In this document: in pieces, positions 35,584 through 44,614 of the stretch | Numbering within the stretch: the stretch's first letter is position 1 | Layout of the letters: each line of letters begins with the position of its first letter | Origin: an uncultured Bryobacteraceae bacterium | GTDB lineage: Bacteria; Acidobacteriota; Terriglobia; Bryobacterales; Bryobacteraceae | DNA length: 64,000 nt | Direction of reading: 5' to 3' | NCBI GenBank assembly: GCA_938003835.1 | Contig: CALKXJ010000012.1 | Coordinates: forward strand, 271,793-335,792 | Notes under the pieces: model-generated | The model's database searches: none | Seen by the model: only the letters and a program-made list of their open reading frames with translations | Told to the model about the DNA's origin: nothing | Made by a program: the position numbers and the translations under genes

Positions 35584-36444
35584 ATGCGTAACGAACCTGG
35601 AAAGAACATGCGAAAGATTCCTTCCTCGAGTTCCGGCGCGCCGACAACGGGAAACTCCCGTCCCCGGGTCTGCGCCGTCAGCTTCCTGAACACGGTGCCT
35701 CTGGTCTGGGGAATGCTCCACGGGGCGCAGCGGGGACGCTTCGAGCTCTCCTTCGCCGTGCCATCGGAATGCGCCGACCGGCTCAAAGAGGGTGCGGCGG
35801 ACATCGGCATCGTGCCGGTGGTCGAGCTGGCGCGGCTCGATCTTGAAGTGATCGAAGGGACGGGGATCGCCTGCCGGGGGCCGGCGCGCAGCGTGCTGCT
35901 GGTAAGCCGCAAGCCGATGCGCGAGATCCGGACTCTGGCCGCCGACACGAGTTCGCGCACTTCGGTGGCGCTGGCACGAATCCTGCTGGCCGAACGCTAC
36001 AGTGTCCTGCCGGAGCTGCGCCCCATGGCGCCCAGACTGGCCCGGATGCTCGAGACCGCCGACGCCGCGGTGCTGATCGGAGATCCGGCGCTGCACGTGG
36101 ACCCGGAGCGCTCGCCTTTCGAGGTCTGGGACCTGGGCGCGGCCTGGGTGGAGCTGACCGGCAAGCCCATGGTCTTTGCCGTCTGGGCCGGACACCGGCG
36201 GCTTGCCCCGGCCCGGCTGGCCCCCGATTTCACCGCCAGTTGCCGCTTCGGGCAGGAGCGCCTGGATGAGATCGTCCGAGCCGAGTCGGCGCGGCGGAGG
36301 CTGGCGCCGGAGCTGGTTCGTGACTACCTTACCCGGAACGTGGTGCTCGAATTGGGCCAGAATGAATACGAGGGGTTGAAGCTCTTCCTCGAACAAGCGG
36401 CCGCCCTGGAGGCCGGATTCGCCGGCAGGACAGATCGCAGATGA
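35584..36444 (+). CDS. mqnA: Chorismate dehydratase
   Basis: First enzyme of the futalosine route to menaquinone, converting chorismate to 3-enolpyruvylbenzoate. It is a periplasmic-binding-protein fold, 286 residues from the first ATG, with CAVSFLNTVPLVWGM near residue 31, the IGIVPVVEL strand, and LIGDPALH near 160, all typical of MqnA. An in-frame ATG at 35608 preceded by GGAAAG is a possible alternative and would remove eight residues. The stop overlaps the mqnC ATG in an ATGA. Confidence 0.93.
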   Translation: MRNEPGKNMRKIPSSSSGAPTTGNSRPRVCAVSFLNTVPLVWGMLHGAQRGRFELSFAVPSECADRLKEGAADIGIVPVVELARLDLEVIEGTGIACRGPARSVLLVSRKPMREIRTLAADTSSRTSVALARILLAERYSVLPELRPMAPRLARMLETADAAVLIGDPALHVDPERSPFEVWDLGAAWVELTGKPMVFAVWAGHRRLAPARLAPDFTASCRFGQERLDEIVRAESARRRLAPELVRDYLTRNVVLELGQNEYEGLKLFLEQAAALEAGFAGRTDRR

Positions 36445-37475
36445 TCACGCGCGAGCAAGCCATTGAACTTTTCGAGAGCGACGATCTGATTGGCATCGGC
36501 ATGGCCGCCGACGCCGTACGCCGGCGCTTGCACCCGGAGGGCGTGGTCACCTACATTATCGACCGCAACATCAATTACACGAACTTCTGCACCGAGTACT
36601 GCACCTTCTGCGCTTTCTACCGTCCACTCGGCCACCCCGAGGGCTACATCCTGCCCAGGGAGGCGATCTTCGCCAAGATCGAGGAGACGATCGCGCTCGG
36701 GGGCACCGGAATCCTCATGCAGGGCGGCCTGCATCCGGACCTCAAGATCGACTGGTACGAGGATCTGCTCCGCTCGATCAAGGACCGGTTTCCCCACGTC
36801 TGGCTGCACTGTTTCTCGGCGCCCGAAATCCTGAACATCGCCGAGGTGAGCGGGCTTTCGCTCCGGGATACCATCGCCCGGCTGCACGACGCGGGTCTCG
36901 ATTCGATTCCCGGCGGCGGGGCCGAGATCCTGGACGATGAAGTCCGCCACCGCATCAGCCGGCTGAAGTGCAACACCGAGGAATGGCTGGCGGTGCACCG
37001 GACGGCGCACGAGCTCGGGCTGCGCACGACGGCAACGATGATGTTCGGCTGCGGCGAGACCATCGAGCAGCGGATGAACCATCTCGAGCGCGTCCGGAGG
37101 CTTCAGGAGGAGACCGGCGGCTTCACCGCCTTCATTCCCTGGACCTTCCAGCCGGAGAACACCTCTCTGGGCCGGACGGTGAAGGAGGAGGCGACCGCCG
37201 TCGAGTATCTGAAGACGCTGGCCATCTCACGCATTTATCTGGAAAACATCCCGAATGTTCAGGCCTCCTGGGTCACCCAGGGCCTGAAGACCTGCCAGAT
37301 CGGCCTCCGCTTTGGCGCCAACGACGTGGGAAGCATCATGATCGAAGAAAACGTCGTCTCGGCCGCCGGGGCGCGCAATCAGGCCTCCGAGGAGGAGCTG
37401 AGGAGGATCATCCGGGACGCGGGCTTCATCCCCAGGCAGCGGGATACGCTCTACCGGACGTATTTTCTGGCCTGA
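36441..37475 (+). CDS. mqnC: Cyclic dehypoxanthinyl futalosine synthase
   Basis: Radical SAM enzyme of the futalosine menaquinone route that cyclises dehypoxanthinyl futalosine. It has 344 residues. The 4Fe-4S ligands are C50, C54 and C57 in CTEYCTFCAFYRP. The GGTGILMQGGLHPDL and PGGGAEIL segments match MqnC rather than MqnE. Coupled to mqnA by a four-base overlap. mqnB, mqnD and mqnE are not in the window, so the remaining steps are encoded elsewhere. Use of this pathway implies menaquinone as the respiratory quinone, consistent with the membrane cytochrome at 60.5 kb. Confidence 0.95.
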   Translation: MITREQAIELFESDDLIGIGMAADAVRRRLHPEGVVTYIIDRNINYTNFCTEYCTFCAFYRPLGHPEGYILPREAIFAKIEETIALGGTGILMQGGLHPDLKIDWYEDLLRSIKDRFPHVWLHCFSAPEILNIAEVSGLSLRDTIARLHDAGLDSIPGGGAEILDDEVRHRISRLKCNTEEWLAVHRTAHELGLRTTATMMFGCGETIEQRMNHLERVRRLQEETGGFTAFIPWTFQPENTSLGRTVKEEATAVEYLKTLAISRIYLENIPNVQASWVTQGLKTCQIGLRFGANDVGSIMIEENVVSAAGARNQASEEELRRIIRDAGFIPRQRDTLYRTYFLA

Positions 37476-37496
37476 GCCGGCGCGGCTGGGCGGGTC

Positions 37497-37844
37497 TTAT
37501 TTCTTGACGGCGGTCCAGCTCCCTTCGCCCATGTCGCCGAACCGGGCGGTGCCCTTCATCCGCGTGGGGCTCTCGATGGTGCCCGAGTAGCGGACGGTGA
37601 ACTTCCGGCCCTCGTAGGAGGCCTCAAACTCGAATTCGATCTGGTCGCCCTTGACCGTGCCGGTCACGTCGGCTTTGCCGAGCAGGCCGGTGTAAGTGCC
37701 GGTGAGCTTTTCCCCTTCCTGCTGGAAGACAAACGTGGGATTGCCGGTGCCAGCCGGGGTCTCCACGGTGAATTGCCACGAGCCGGAAACATCGGCGGCG
37801 GCGAGCACGGCTCCAACGAGCAAGGCAACGGCTCCGATCCGCAT
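37497..37844 (-). CDS. Small secreted beta-barrel-like protein
   Basis: A 115-residue exported protein with a signal peptide (1-17). The mature part is a lipocalin-like series of short strands, with DVSGSWQFTVETPAG at the start and TGTYTGLLGKADVTG in the middle. Similar small domains are widespread in acidobacteria and planctomycetes and have no assigned function. It is the last gene of a minus-strand run starting near 45.5 kb and converges with mqnC. Confidence 0.65.
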   Translation of the reverse strand: MRIGAVALLVGAVLAAADVSGSWQFTVETPAGTGNPTFVFQQEGEKLTGTYTGLLGKADVTGTVKGDQIEFEFEASYEGRKFTVRYSGTIESPTRMKGTARFGDMGEGSWTAVKK

Positions 37845-37865
37845 GGGCGGAATTCTAGCACAATC

Positions 37866-38528
37866 CTACGGCCAGTAGGCGAACTTCCCCCAGCCGATCA
37901 CATAGGCCGCGAGCACCGCATTGGTGACGGCGTGAGCGAAGATGCAGTCGGCCAGGCTTCGCGTGCGGATCATCCACCAGTTGTAGGCGGCGCCGGCGGC
38001 CAGGCCCACGTCCCAGTACGGCCCGTGCTCGGAGGCGAACAGAACGGCGGTGATCCAGAACGACGTCCGCGTGTAAGTTCCAGGCGCTACCTTTTCAAAG
38101 TCCGGGTTCACCAGCCAGCGCAACAGCCAGCCGCGCCAGAACAACTCCTCGAGCACGGGCACCAGCACGACAGCCTGGAGCGTGCGGAGCAGGAGGAAGA
38201 GCGCACCGGCATCGGCCGGATCACGGAGCGAGGGGATCGTGCCGGTAATCGGGTTTTCGAAGAGCCAGTGGCGGCGGTAGTCCGGCCAGAGGAGATCCGG
38301 CGCGATCCAGACGAGGAAAACGGCTGCCCCGAGCAGGAGGCCCCCTACGGGCCGGCGGGGTCGGAGTTCGATGACGCGGCGCGAGAAGAGCGCCAGCACG
38401 GCCGCCGTGACCGTAAGGCGAACTGCCAGACCGGCCGTTCCGGGCAAGCGGTCGCCCAAGGCCAGGAAGGCGAGAAAGACAACGAATCCGGCGACGTAGG
38501 AGACCGCCGGATGCCGCGTGATGCTCAT
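37866..38528 (-). CDS. CPBP/CAAX-type intramembrane protease-like protein, PEP-CTERM-associated type
   Basis: A 220-residue polytopic membrane protein with six or seven hydrophobic segments. The CPBP motif EELFWRGWLLRWL (residues near 125) carries the EExxxR catalytic core. Two more conserved elements follow: FASEHGPYWDVGL and FAHAVTNAVLA, supplying the second and third histidine/asparagine sites. Its size and motif placement match the CAAX protease-related proteins found with exosortase/PEP-CTERM loci. It directly follows the TPR lipoprotein gene, another component class of such loci. No exosortase gene is in the window. Confidence 0.78.
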   Translation of the reverse strand: MSITRHPAVSYVAGFVVFLAFLALGDRLPGTAGLAVRLTVTAAVLALFSRRVIELRPRRPVGGLLLGAAVFLVWIAPDLLWPDYRRHWLFENPITGTIPSLRDPADAGALFLLLRTLQAVVLVPVLEELFWRGWLLRWLVNPDFEKVAPGTYTRTSFWITAVLFASEHGPYWDVGLAAGAAYNWWMIRTRSLADCIFAHAVTNAVLAAYVIGWGKFAYWP

Positions 38529-38542
38529 CCCGCTTGTGCGCC

Positions 38543-40855
38543 TCAGCCGGCCAGCCTGGCCAGCAGCTCCCGGATACGCGCCTCTTCCTGCGCGGAGGGC
38601 TTGCTGCGGAGAGCGGCCTCCAGTTGTCGCCGCGCCCGCTCGCCCTCTCCCTTCTGATAGAGAGCCACGGCGAAATGGTATCGCCAGGAAGCGTTGTCGG
38701 GCTGTTTGGCGACCAGCTCCTCGAGAATCGTGATGGCGCTGTCGTTCAGGTTCTTCTTGACGTAGACCCAGGCGAGGGTATCGGCGATGTCGAGGTTATG
38801 CGGGGCGCGGCTGCGAGCGCGCTGCGCCAGCGTCAGGGCCCGGTCCAGATCCTCGCCGCTTTCGGCCAGCAGGTAGGCCAGGTTGTTCAACGCGATGGGA
38901 TGGTCCGGACTCAGATCGAGGGTGCGCTGGTAGTAGTGCGCGGCCGTCCGCGGATCCCCCCGGACCTGGAGCGTCATGGCCAGCAACAGGCTGGCGGCAG
39001 GATCCTGCGGGGCGAGCTCCACGGCGCGCTCGAAGTGCCGCTGCGCCTCCTCGAGCTTCTGCTGCTCCATGTAGACGCGGCCCAGCTCGCGGTGGGCCGC
39101 CCCGTCATTGGGCTGGCGGGAGAGCACGAAGCTCCATTCCCGCGCGGCGCGGTCGAAATCGCGCATCCGGGCGGCCACGTTGGCCATCGCGCGCCGCCAG
39201 TCCAGATCGTCACCCTCGGCGCGAATCCTTGCCTCGAGAATGGCCGCGGCGCGATCGCGGCGCCCGCGCGCCATCTCGACTTCCACCAGACCGAAGACCG
39301 AGCGGCGATCCGACGGGCTGGCCTCCCCCAGCCGGCTAAGCCACCGCTCCGCCTCGTCGTACTTCTTTTCGGCGAAGTTGAGCATGGCGAGCTGAAACAT
39401 CGCTTCGCCGGCTTGAGGGGCCCGCCGCAGTATCTCCTCCAAACCCTTCCGCGCCAGGTCCAGCTTGCCGAGCTGAAGCCAGGCGACCGACTGGATCAGC
39501 TTGGCGCGCAGGTCGTCGGGACGCAGCGCAAGAATCTCGTCGGCTACCGCCAGCGCCTGGGCATAGTCCTGTTTGAGCAGGTGCGCCCGCGCCAGGCCGT
39601 ACCGCGGCTGGAGATAGTCCGGGCGGCGGCGGATCGCCTCCTGATATTCGACGATCGCCCGGTCGGAATTGCCCTTGGCCAGGTACGTCTCAGCGAGGTT
39701 GAAACGGACCACCGCATTGTCGGGCATCGCCGAGAGGGCCGCCTCGAAGTCCTGAATGGCGGCATCCAACTCCTTGGGATCCCCGCCGCGAAGCCGCAAG
39801 GCGCCGCGCATGGCCCGCGCCTGATTGTCCTTGGGGTTCTCCTTGAGCAGCCGCTCGACCAGCTCGAAGGCTTCGCCGACCTTGCCTTGAAAGGCCAGCG
39901 CCTCCACTATCTTCCGCTCGAAATCGACGCGTTGCTTGGGGGCGATCTCGGCGCCTTTGCGGTATGTCTCGAGCGCGTACTCGAACTGGGCGGTGCGCAT
40001 GTAGAAGTCGCCCACGGCCGAATAGACCTCCGGCTGGGGCTGCGGCTGCCCGAGCAGGCGCTTGAGGATCTCCTCCATCCGCGCGCGGTCGCCGACGACG
40101 TGGTAGTGCCCCGCCAGTTGCAGCCAGAAATCGGTCTGGGCAGGATTTTCGGAGCACTTGGCGCGCAGGATCTCCTCGGCCTGGCGGGTCCGGCCGTCGC
40201 GCATGTAGCGCACGTAGAGGAAGTCGTACATGCCGGCGAAGGACTTGTTCTTCTCGATGAAGGCCCGGGCGAGCCGTTCGGCCTCCTCGTCGCGGCCGGC
40301 CGCGGCCAGGCTTTCGGCCAGCCCCAGCGCGGCCCGGCCATCCTCGGGTCTCTGGGCCGCCGCGGCCTGGAAGCTGGCGATGGCGTCGTCGTACTGCTTG
40401 CGGTGGAGCGCCAGGAAGCCCTTCACCCGCAACAGATCGAAAGAGCCCGCCAGAGACTCTTCGCCGCGCTCGGCAAGCTGCGCGATGCGCTCCAGCACCT
40501 CTTTCGCTGCGCTCTGGTTGGCGAAGTAGATTGCCAGATACAGATCCGCCAGCTTGGCGAAGGCATCCGCGTTGGCGGGTTCGAGCTCGGTGGCGCGCTC
40601 GAGCGCCGCGACGGCCTCGGCGACGCGGCCCAGCTCCAGCTCGGTGAGCGCCAGGCGGTAGTAGGCTTCGCCGAACCGGCGGTCCCTCTGGATTGCCTTC
40701 CGGTAGAGAATCGAGGCCTCCTTGTACTTGCCGGAGTTGAAGTACTTGTTCCCCGTTGCGAGCAGGTTCCGCTTGGCCGTTTCCGGATCCTGGGTGCAGG
40801 CCCCTGCCAGGAGGATGAGACAGAGAAGAATCAGGCTGTGTCGGCGCCCCGCCAT
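38543..40855 (-). CDS. TPR-repeat lipoprotein, PEP-CTERM-system-like
   Basis: A 770-residue secreted lipoprotein. The ATG at 40855 has AGGAG seven bases upstream and gives a proper lipoprotein signal (LILLAGAC lipobox), whereas the longer frame to 40990 does not. Nearly all the mature protein is tetratricopeptide repeats, about 18 of them, beginning with NKYFNSGKYKEASILYRKA. This resembles PrsT-type TPR lipoproteins in exopolysaccharide/PEP-CTERM loci, which are thought to scaffold envelope export. It follows the nucleotide-sugar dehydrogenase by 52 bases on the same strand. Confidence 0.88.
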   Translation of the reverse strand: MAGRRHSLILLCLILLAGACTQDPETAKRNLLATGNKYFNSGKYKEASILYRKAIQRDRRFGEAYYRLALTELELGRVAEAVAALERATELEPANADAFAKLADLYLAIYFANQSAAKEVLERIAQLAERGEESLAGSFDLLRVKGFLALHRKQYDDAIASFQAAAAQRPEDGRAALGLAESLAAAGRDEEAERLARAFIEKNKSFAGMYDFLYVRYMRDGRTRQAEEILRAKCSENPAQTDFWLQLAGHYHVVGDRARMEEILKRLLGQPQPQPEVYSAVGDFYMRTAQFEYALETYRKGAEIAPKQRVDFERKIVEALAFQGKVGEAFELVERLLKENPKDNQARAMRGALRLRGGDPKELDAAIQDFEAALSAMPDNAVVRFNLAETYLAKGNSDRAIVEYQEAIRRRPDYLQPRYGLARAHLLKQDYAQALAVADEILALRPDDLRAKLIQSVAWLQLGKLDLARKGLEEILRRAPQAGEAMFQLAMLNFAEKKYDEAERWLSRLGEASPSDRRSVFGLVEVEMARGRRDRAAAILEARIRAEGDDLDWRRAMANVAARMRDFDRAAREWSFVLSRQPNDGAAHRELGRVYMEQQKLEEAQRHFERAVELAPQDPAASLLLAMTLQVRGDPRTAAHYYQRTLDLSPDHPIALNNLAYLLAESGEDLDRALTLAQRARSRAPHNLDIADTLAWVYVKKNLNDSAITILEELVAKQPDNASWRYHFAVALYQKGEGERARRQLEAALRSKPSAQEEARIRELLARLAG

Positions 40856-40907
40856 GAAAGCGCTCCTTTCTGCCAAGATAGCCCAAGGCGCGCGGCCGGC
40901 GACAGGC

Positions 40908-42230
40908 TTACAGGCGTACGATATTTTCCGAGCTGACGCCTTTGAGCGCGTTGCGCGTGTCCACGACCAGGCGCGCGTGGCGCGCGACAAAGGCGTAGTC
41001 CACCGCGCTGTGATCGGTGACGATCACCACGCAATCGGCCTGCGGCACCATCTCCTCCATCGGTGAGGATTCCAGGCGCCGCGCGTTGAGCGCCACCGAG
41101 GGCACGTAAGGATCGGAGTAGGTCACCCGGGCGCCGCGCTTCTCCAAAAGCAGCGCAATATCGAGCGCCGGCGACTCCCTGACGTCGTCGATGTTCTTCT
41201 TGTACGCCATGCCGAGCAGGTGGATGTGCGAGCCCTTGAGCGGCTTGGCGCGGTCGTTCAGGGCGTTCTGAATCTTCTCGACCACGAACAGGGGCATCTG
41301 TCCGTTGATGTAGCCGGCCAGCTCGATGAAGCGCGCCTCGATGCCGGCCTGCTTGGTCTTCCAGGACAGGTAGAACGGATCGATGGGAATGCAGTGGCCG
41401 CCCAGGCCCGGCCCGGGATAGAACGGCATGAAGCCGAAGGGCTTGGTGGCCGCCGCGTCGATCACCTCCCAGACGTTGATGCCCATGCGGTCGCACATCA
41501 GGGCCATCTCGTTCACCAGGCCGATGTTAATCATGCGGAAGGTGTTCTCGAGCAGTTTGACCATCTCGGCCACCTGTGTCGAGCTGACCGGCACCACCTT
41601 CTCGATGGCCTGCGAGTAAAGCAGCGCGCCCAGCCGCGTGCACTCCGGCGTGATGCCGCCCACCACCTTGGGGATGTTCGCCGTCTGGTAGACCGGATTG
41701 CCGGGGTCGACCCGCTCCGGGGAAAAGCACAGGAAGAAGTCCCGGCCCACTTTCCGGTCGGGGCGCTCGAGCATCGGCAGGACGAACTCCTCGGTCGTTC
41801 CCGGGTAGGTGGTCGACTCCAGGATCACCAGCGAGCCGTGGCGCAGATACCTGGCGATGGCCTCGCAGGCGGCGGCGACATAGCTCATGTCCGGGTCCTT
41901 GGTCTTGCGCAGCGGCGTCGGCACGCAAATGTTCATGGTGTCGAGCTCGCTGATGGCCGCTACGTCGCTGGTGGCGCGGAGCTTGCCCTGGGCGACGAGC
42001 GGCGCCATGACCTCGCTTGCAACATCCTGTACGTAGGACTGGCCGGCATTGATCGAGGCGGCCTTCTGCGGGTCGACCTCGATGCCCGTGACGGTGAAGC
42101 CGGCCTTGGCAAACTCGACCGCCAAGGGCAGGCCCACGTAGCCTAAACCGATGACGCCGACGTGCGCCGTCCGTCTTTCGATTTTCTCCGCAAGAATGGC
42201 GGCGGTGGTGGTTGTGGCGACTCCGTCCAT
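40908..42230 (-). CDS. UDP-N-acetylglucosamine/UDP-sugar 6-dehydrogenase (WbpA/WecC type)
   Basis: A 440-residue NAD-dependent enzyme that oxidises a nucleotide sugar at C6, giving a uronic-acid donor for surface polysaccharide. The NAD motif is GVIGLGYVGLPLA near residue 28. The catalytic cysteine lies in GLGGHCIPIDPFY near 275, and MVKLLENTFR supplies the lysine/asparagine. The long form with VPTPL in the early loop resembles WbpA/TviB-type UDP-N-acetylhexosamine dehydrogenases more than UDP-glucose dehydrogenase. It lies in the minus-strand run after dapF. Confidence 0.9.
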   Translation of the reverse strand: MDGVATTTTAAILAEKIERRTAHVGVIGLGYVGLPLAVEFAKAGFTVTGIEVDPQKAASINAGQSYVQDVASEVMAPLVAQGKLRATSDVAAISELDTMNICVPTPLRKTKDPDMSYVAAACEAIARYLRHGSLVILESTTYPGTTEEFVLPMLERPDRKVGRDFFLCFSPERVDPGNPVYQTANIPKVVGGITPECTRLGALLYSQAIEKVVPVSSTQVAEMVKLLENTFRMINIGLVNEMALMCDRMGINVWEVIDAAATKPFGFMPFYPGPGLGGHCIPIDPFYLSWKTKQAGIEARFIELAGYINGQMPLFVVEKIQNALNDRAKPLKGSHIHLLGMAYKKNIDDVRESPALDIALLLEKRGARVTYSDPYVPSVALNARRLESSPMEEMVPQADCVVIVTDHSAVDYAFVARHARLVVDTRNALKGVSSENIVRL

Positions 42231-42239
42231 GGTTGATCC

Positions 42240-43043
42240 TTAGAAATAGTATTCGCCCCGCGCGACAATCTCAGCCGGGCCGGTCTGGAGAATCGGCCCC
42301 CCTGGCTCCCAGCGAACCTCGAGCGCCCCGGCCGCCGTGAGCACCGAGACAGGGCTGGCGACAAGGCCGCGCAGCATGGCGGCTACGGCCGCTCCAGCCG
42401 AGCCCGTACCGGAACTGAGCGTCTCGCCGGCGCCCCGCTCGTAGAAGCGGGCCTCGAGCGTGTGCGCATCGAGGCGCCGGACAAAGGAAACGTTCGTGCG
42501 ATTCGGGAAACGGGCGTGCCCCTCGATTTCGGCCGCCAGGCTCCTCCACTCGGGCGGGAACTCCTCGACAAAGACGGCGCACTGCGGGTTGCCGACGTCC
42601 AGGATGGAGACCTCGATCGGACCGTGAGCCAGCGCCAAGCGCGTGCAGATCTCCTCGGGATGGTAGCTGGGGCGCCCGATCTCCATCTCGAAGCGGAAGC
42701 GAAGCCCCTGGCGCTCGATGAGCCGCAGGCGCTTTTCCCCGGCGCCGGTGAGGATTCGCAGCTCCGGCCCCGCCAGACCCGCCTCGACGAGCATCGCCGC
42801 CGCGCAGCGGGTACCGTTGCCGGAAAGTTCCGCCGGACTGCCGTCGGAGTTGAACAGCCGGAGCGAGGCGTCCGCGGCGGGCACGCCGGGATCGACCAGG
42901 TACCAGCCGTCGGCGCCCACCCCGGTGTGCCGCGAGCAGATGGACCGGGCCACGCCGGCCGGATCGGCCGCGGGGGCATCCCGCATCCAGGTGAGCAGGA
43001 AATCGTTGCCTGCCCCGTGCGCCTTGACAAACGGAATCTTCAT
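42240..43043 (-). CDS. dapF: Diaminopimelate epimerase-like protein with altered active site
   Basis: A 267-residue DapF-fold enzyme, which should interconvert LL- and meso-diaminopimelate for peptidoglycan and lysine. The ATG at 43043 overlaps the upstream gene by four bases; the longer frame to 43223 is shadow. The first catalytic cysteine is present (C80 in SGNGTRC). The second, normally in ACGTG or SCGTG, is replaced by serine: SSGTGSAG at residues 210-217, with S211 at the catalytic position (TCC codon). The conserved substrate-binding FNSDGSPAELSGNG and GNPQCAVF segments are intact. Either an alternative residue acts, or the enzyme is altered in function. Confidence 0.88.
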   Translation of the reverse strand: MKIPFVKAHGAGNDFLLTWMRDAPAADPAGVARSICSRHTGVGADGWYLVDPGVPAADASLRLFNSDGSPAELSGNGTRCAAAMLVEAGLAGPELRILTGAGEKRLRLIERQGLRFRFEMEIGRPSYHPEEICTRLALAHGPIEVSILDVGNPQCAVFVEEFPPEWRSLAAEIEGHARFPNRTNVSFVRRLDAHTLEARFYERGAGETLSSGTGSAGAAVAAMLRGLVASPVSVLTAAGALEVRWEPGGPILQTGPAEIVARGEYYF

Positions 43044-44614
43044 CGCCGCCGCTGGTAGATCTCGATGACCGGCGCCCCCTTCAATGCGATCATTTTGACA
43101 CACTCGAAGCGCGGCCCGTCGCGCTGGGCGCGCAGGATGGCCGTGGCGACCGGATCGCCGGAGTAGGCCACCGCCCACTCCTCCCAGAGGAACAGATCGG
43201 GACGCCGCAGGGCGGCCTGCCAATGCGGGGCGTTGCCGCTGTGCAGGGTCTCGCGCAGCGGGATGCCCGCCTCCAGAAAGATACCCGTCAGATCGCCGAA
43301 CGAGGCGATGATCCCTCCGCCGTTATAATGTTCGCGGAGGAATTGGGCGGCCTCGCGCGTCCAGGCACGGCGCGTCTCGGAATTGACCTGCGACTCCTTC
43401 CAGCAGATCCAGGCCTCGTGCGAAGCCGCGGCCAGCCAGGGCGCCACCGCGATGGCCACCACGGCCAGCGATGCCCACGCGCGAGACCGCGCCGCCCACG
43501 CCGCGAGCGCCGCCCCGCCCAGCACCCACAGCGGGATCGTCGCGACTCCGTACCGGGTGTTGTAGTAGGAGAACGGCCAGAGGTGCGGCACGAAGATGGG
43601 CGCCGAGCCCGACTGCATGCTGATGACGTAGAAGGCCGGCGGCAGCAGGCACAAAACGAGCGGCCAAAGGCGGCGCCCTCTTGCCAGGAGCACCGCGCCG
43701 GCCAGGCCGCACAGAACCAGCCCCCAGCCCGCCACCAGCCGCGATGCGGCGGCGAAATAGCGTACCGCCCTAGCCCAGTCGCCATCGCCCGGATAGCGCG
43801 CCAGTCCCTGCGCCAGCGCCCGCTCGTAGATCGCCTTGGCTGAGGACGGGCCGTGGTAGAACTCGAGCGGATCCCCGTAATGCCACCAGTTGTGCGCCAG
43901 CCAGGCCGCCGGACCCGCCGAGGCCACCACCAGAAAGAGGATTGCGGGCAGAAAGCGCCGCCCGGCCACGAGAAGATAGAGGCCCGCGAAGGGGATCAGA
44001 AACCAGCCTTCGTAACGGGTGAGGGTGCCGGCGAGAGCAGCCAGACCGGCGCCGATCGCCGTCCAGGCCGAAGGCTTGTCCCGGAAGCGAACGGTGAGAT
44101 AAAGCAGTGCGAAGAAGGCGGCCAGGAAGATCGCCTCCGTCATGGGGATCGACGCGAGGTAAAGCAGGTTCGGATTGGTCGCCAACAGCGCGACGGCGGT
44201 GATTGCCGCCGGTGTGTTTTTGAGCAGGCGCCGGGCGGCAGCGAACAGGAAGCAGCCGGCGACAACGAAGCTCAGGGCGGCCGGAATCGCCCCGGCCAGC
44301 CCGCTCCGCCAGAGGAAATCGTCGCGCGCCAGCGGCGCGGCCAGCAGGTGCGGCAGCGGCAGCCAGACCGTTCCGATCTGATCGAGACCCGGCGTGCGGG
44401 AGTCGACGATGCGCCGGGCGATGTTCAGGTGCGCCACCGCGTCGCCGTAGTAGAGCAGAGAGCCGCTCCGGTAGAACCACCACAAGGCGGCGGCGCTCAC
44501 CGCCGCGAGCGCGACGAAGACAACGGCCAGCGCCCAGTCCGGCCGCCAGCCGCGCGCGCCCGGCGCGGCCCCCTCAGAACTCTGTGAGGCGCTTGAACTC
44601 GAGGAACCGTTCAT
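43040..44614 (-). CDS. Membrane glycosyltransferase of the GT-C/ArnT-PMT (GT39) type
   Basis: A 524-residue polytopic protein with about ten hydrophobic helices after a short cytoplasmic Ser-rich N-terminus. The first periplasmic loop contains YYGDAVAHLNIARRI with an acidic residue as in GT-C catalytic loops. It probably transfers a sugar from a polyprenyl-phosphate donor. Its start lies 41 bases inside the PfkB gene and its stop overlaps the dapF start in ATGA, so the block is tightly coupled. The acceptor is unknown. Confidence 0.8.
   Translation of the reverse strand: MNGSSSSSASQSSEGAAPGARGWRPDWALAVVFVALAAVSAAALWWFYRSGSLLYYGDAVAHLNIARRIVDSRTPGLDQIGTVWLPLPHLLAAPLARDDFLWRSGLAGAIPAALSFVVAGCFLFAAARRLLKNTPAAITAVALLATNPNLLYLASIPMTEAIFLAAFFALLYLTVRFRDKPSAWTAIGAGLAALAGTLTRYEGWFLIPFAGLYLLVAGRRFLPAILFLVVASAGPAAWLAHNWWHYGDPLEFYHGPSSAKAIYERALAQGLARYPGDGDWARAVRYFAAASRLVAGWGLVLCGLAGAVLLARGRRLWPLVLCLLPPAFYVISMQSGSAPIFVPHLWPFSYYNTRYGVATIPLWVLGGAALAAWAARSRAWASLAVVAIAVAPWLAAASHEAWICWKESQVNSETRRAWTREAAQFLREHYNGGGIIASFGDLTGIFLEAGIPLRETLHSGNAPHWQAALRRPDLFLWEEWAVAYSGDPVATAILRAQRDGPRFECVKMIALKGAPVIEIYQRRR

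Noticed and set aside
36441..37475. MqnE or CofH-type radical SAM protein
   Set aside because: The partner mqnA is coupled to it and the PGGGAEIL and GLHPDL segments fit MqnC best.
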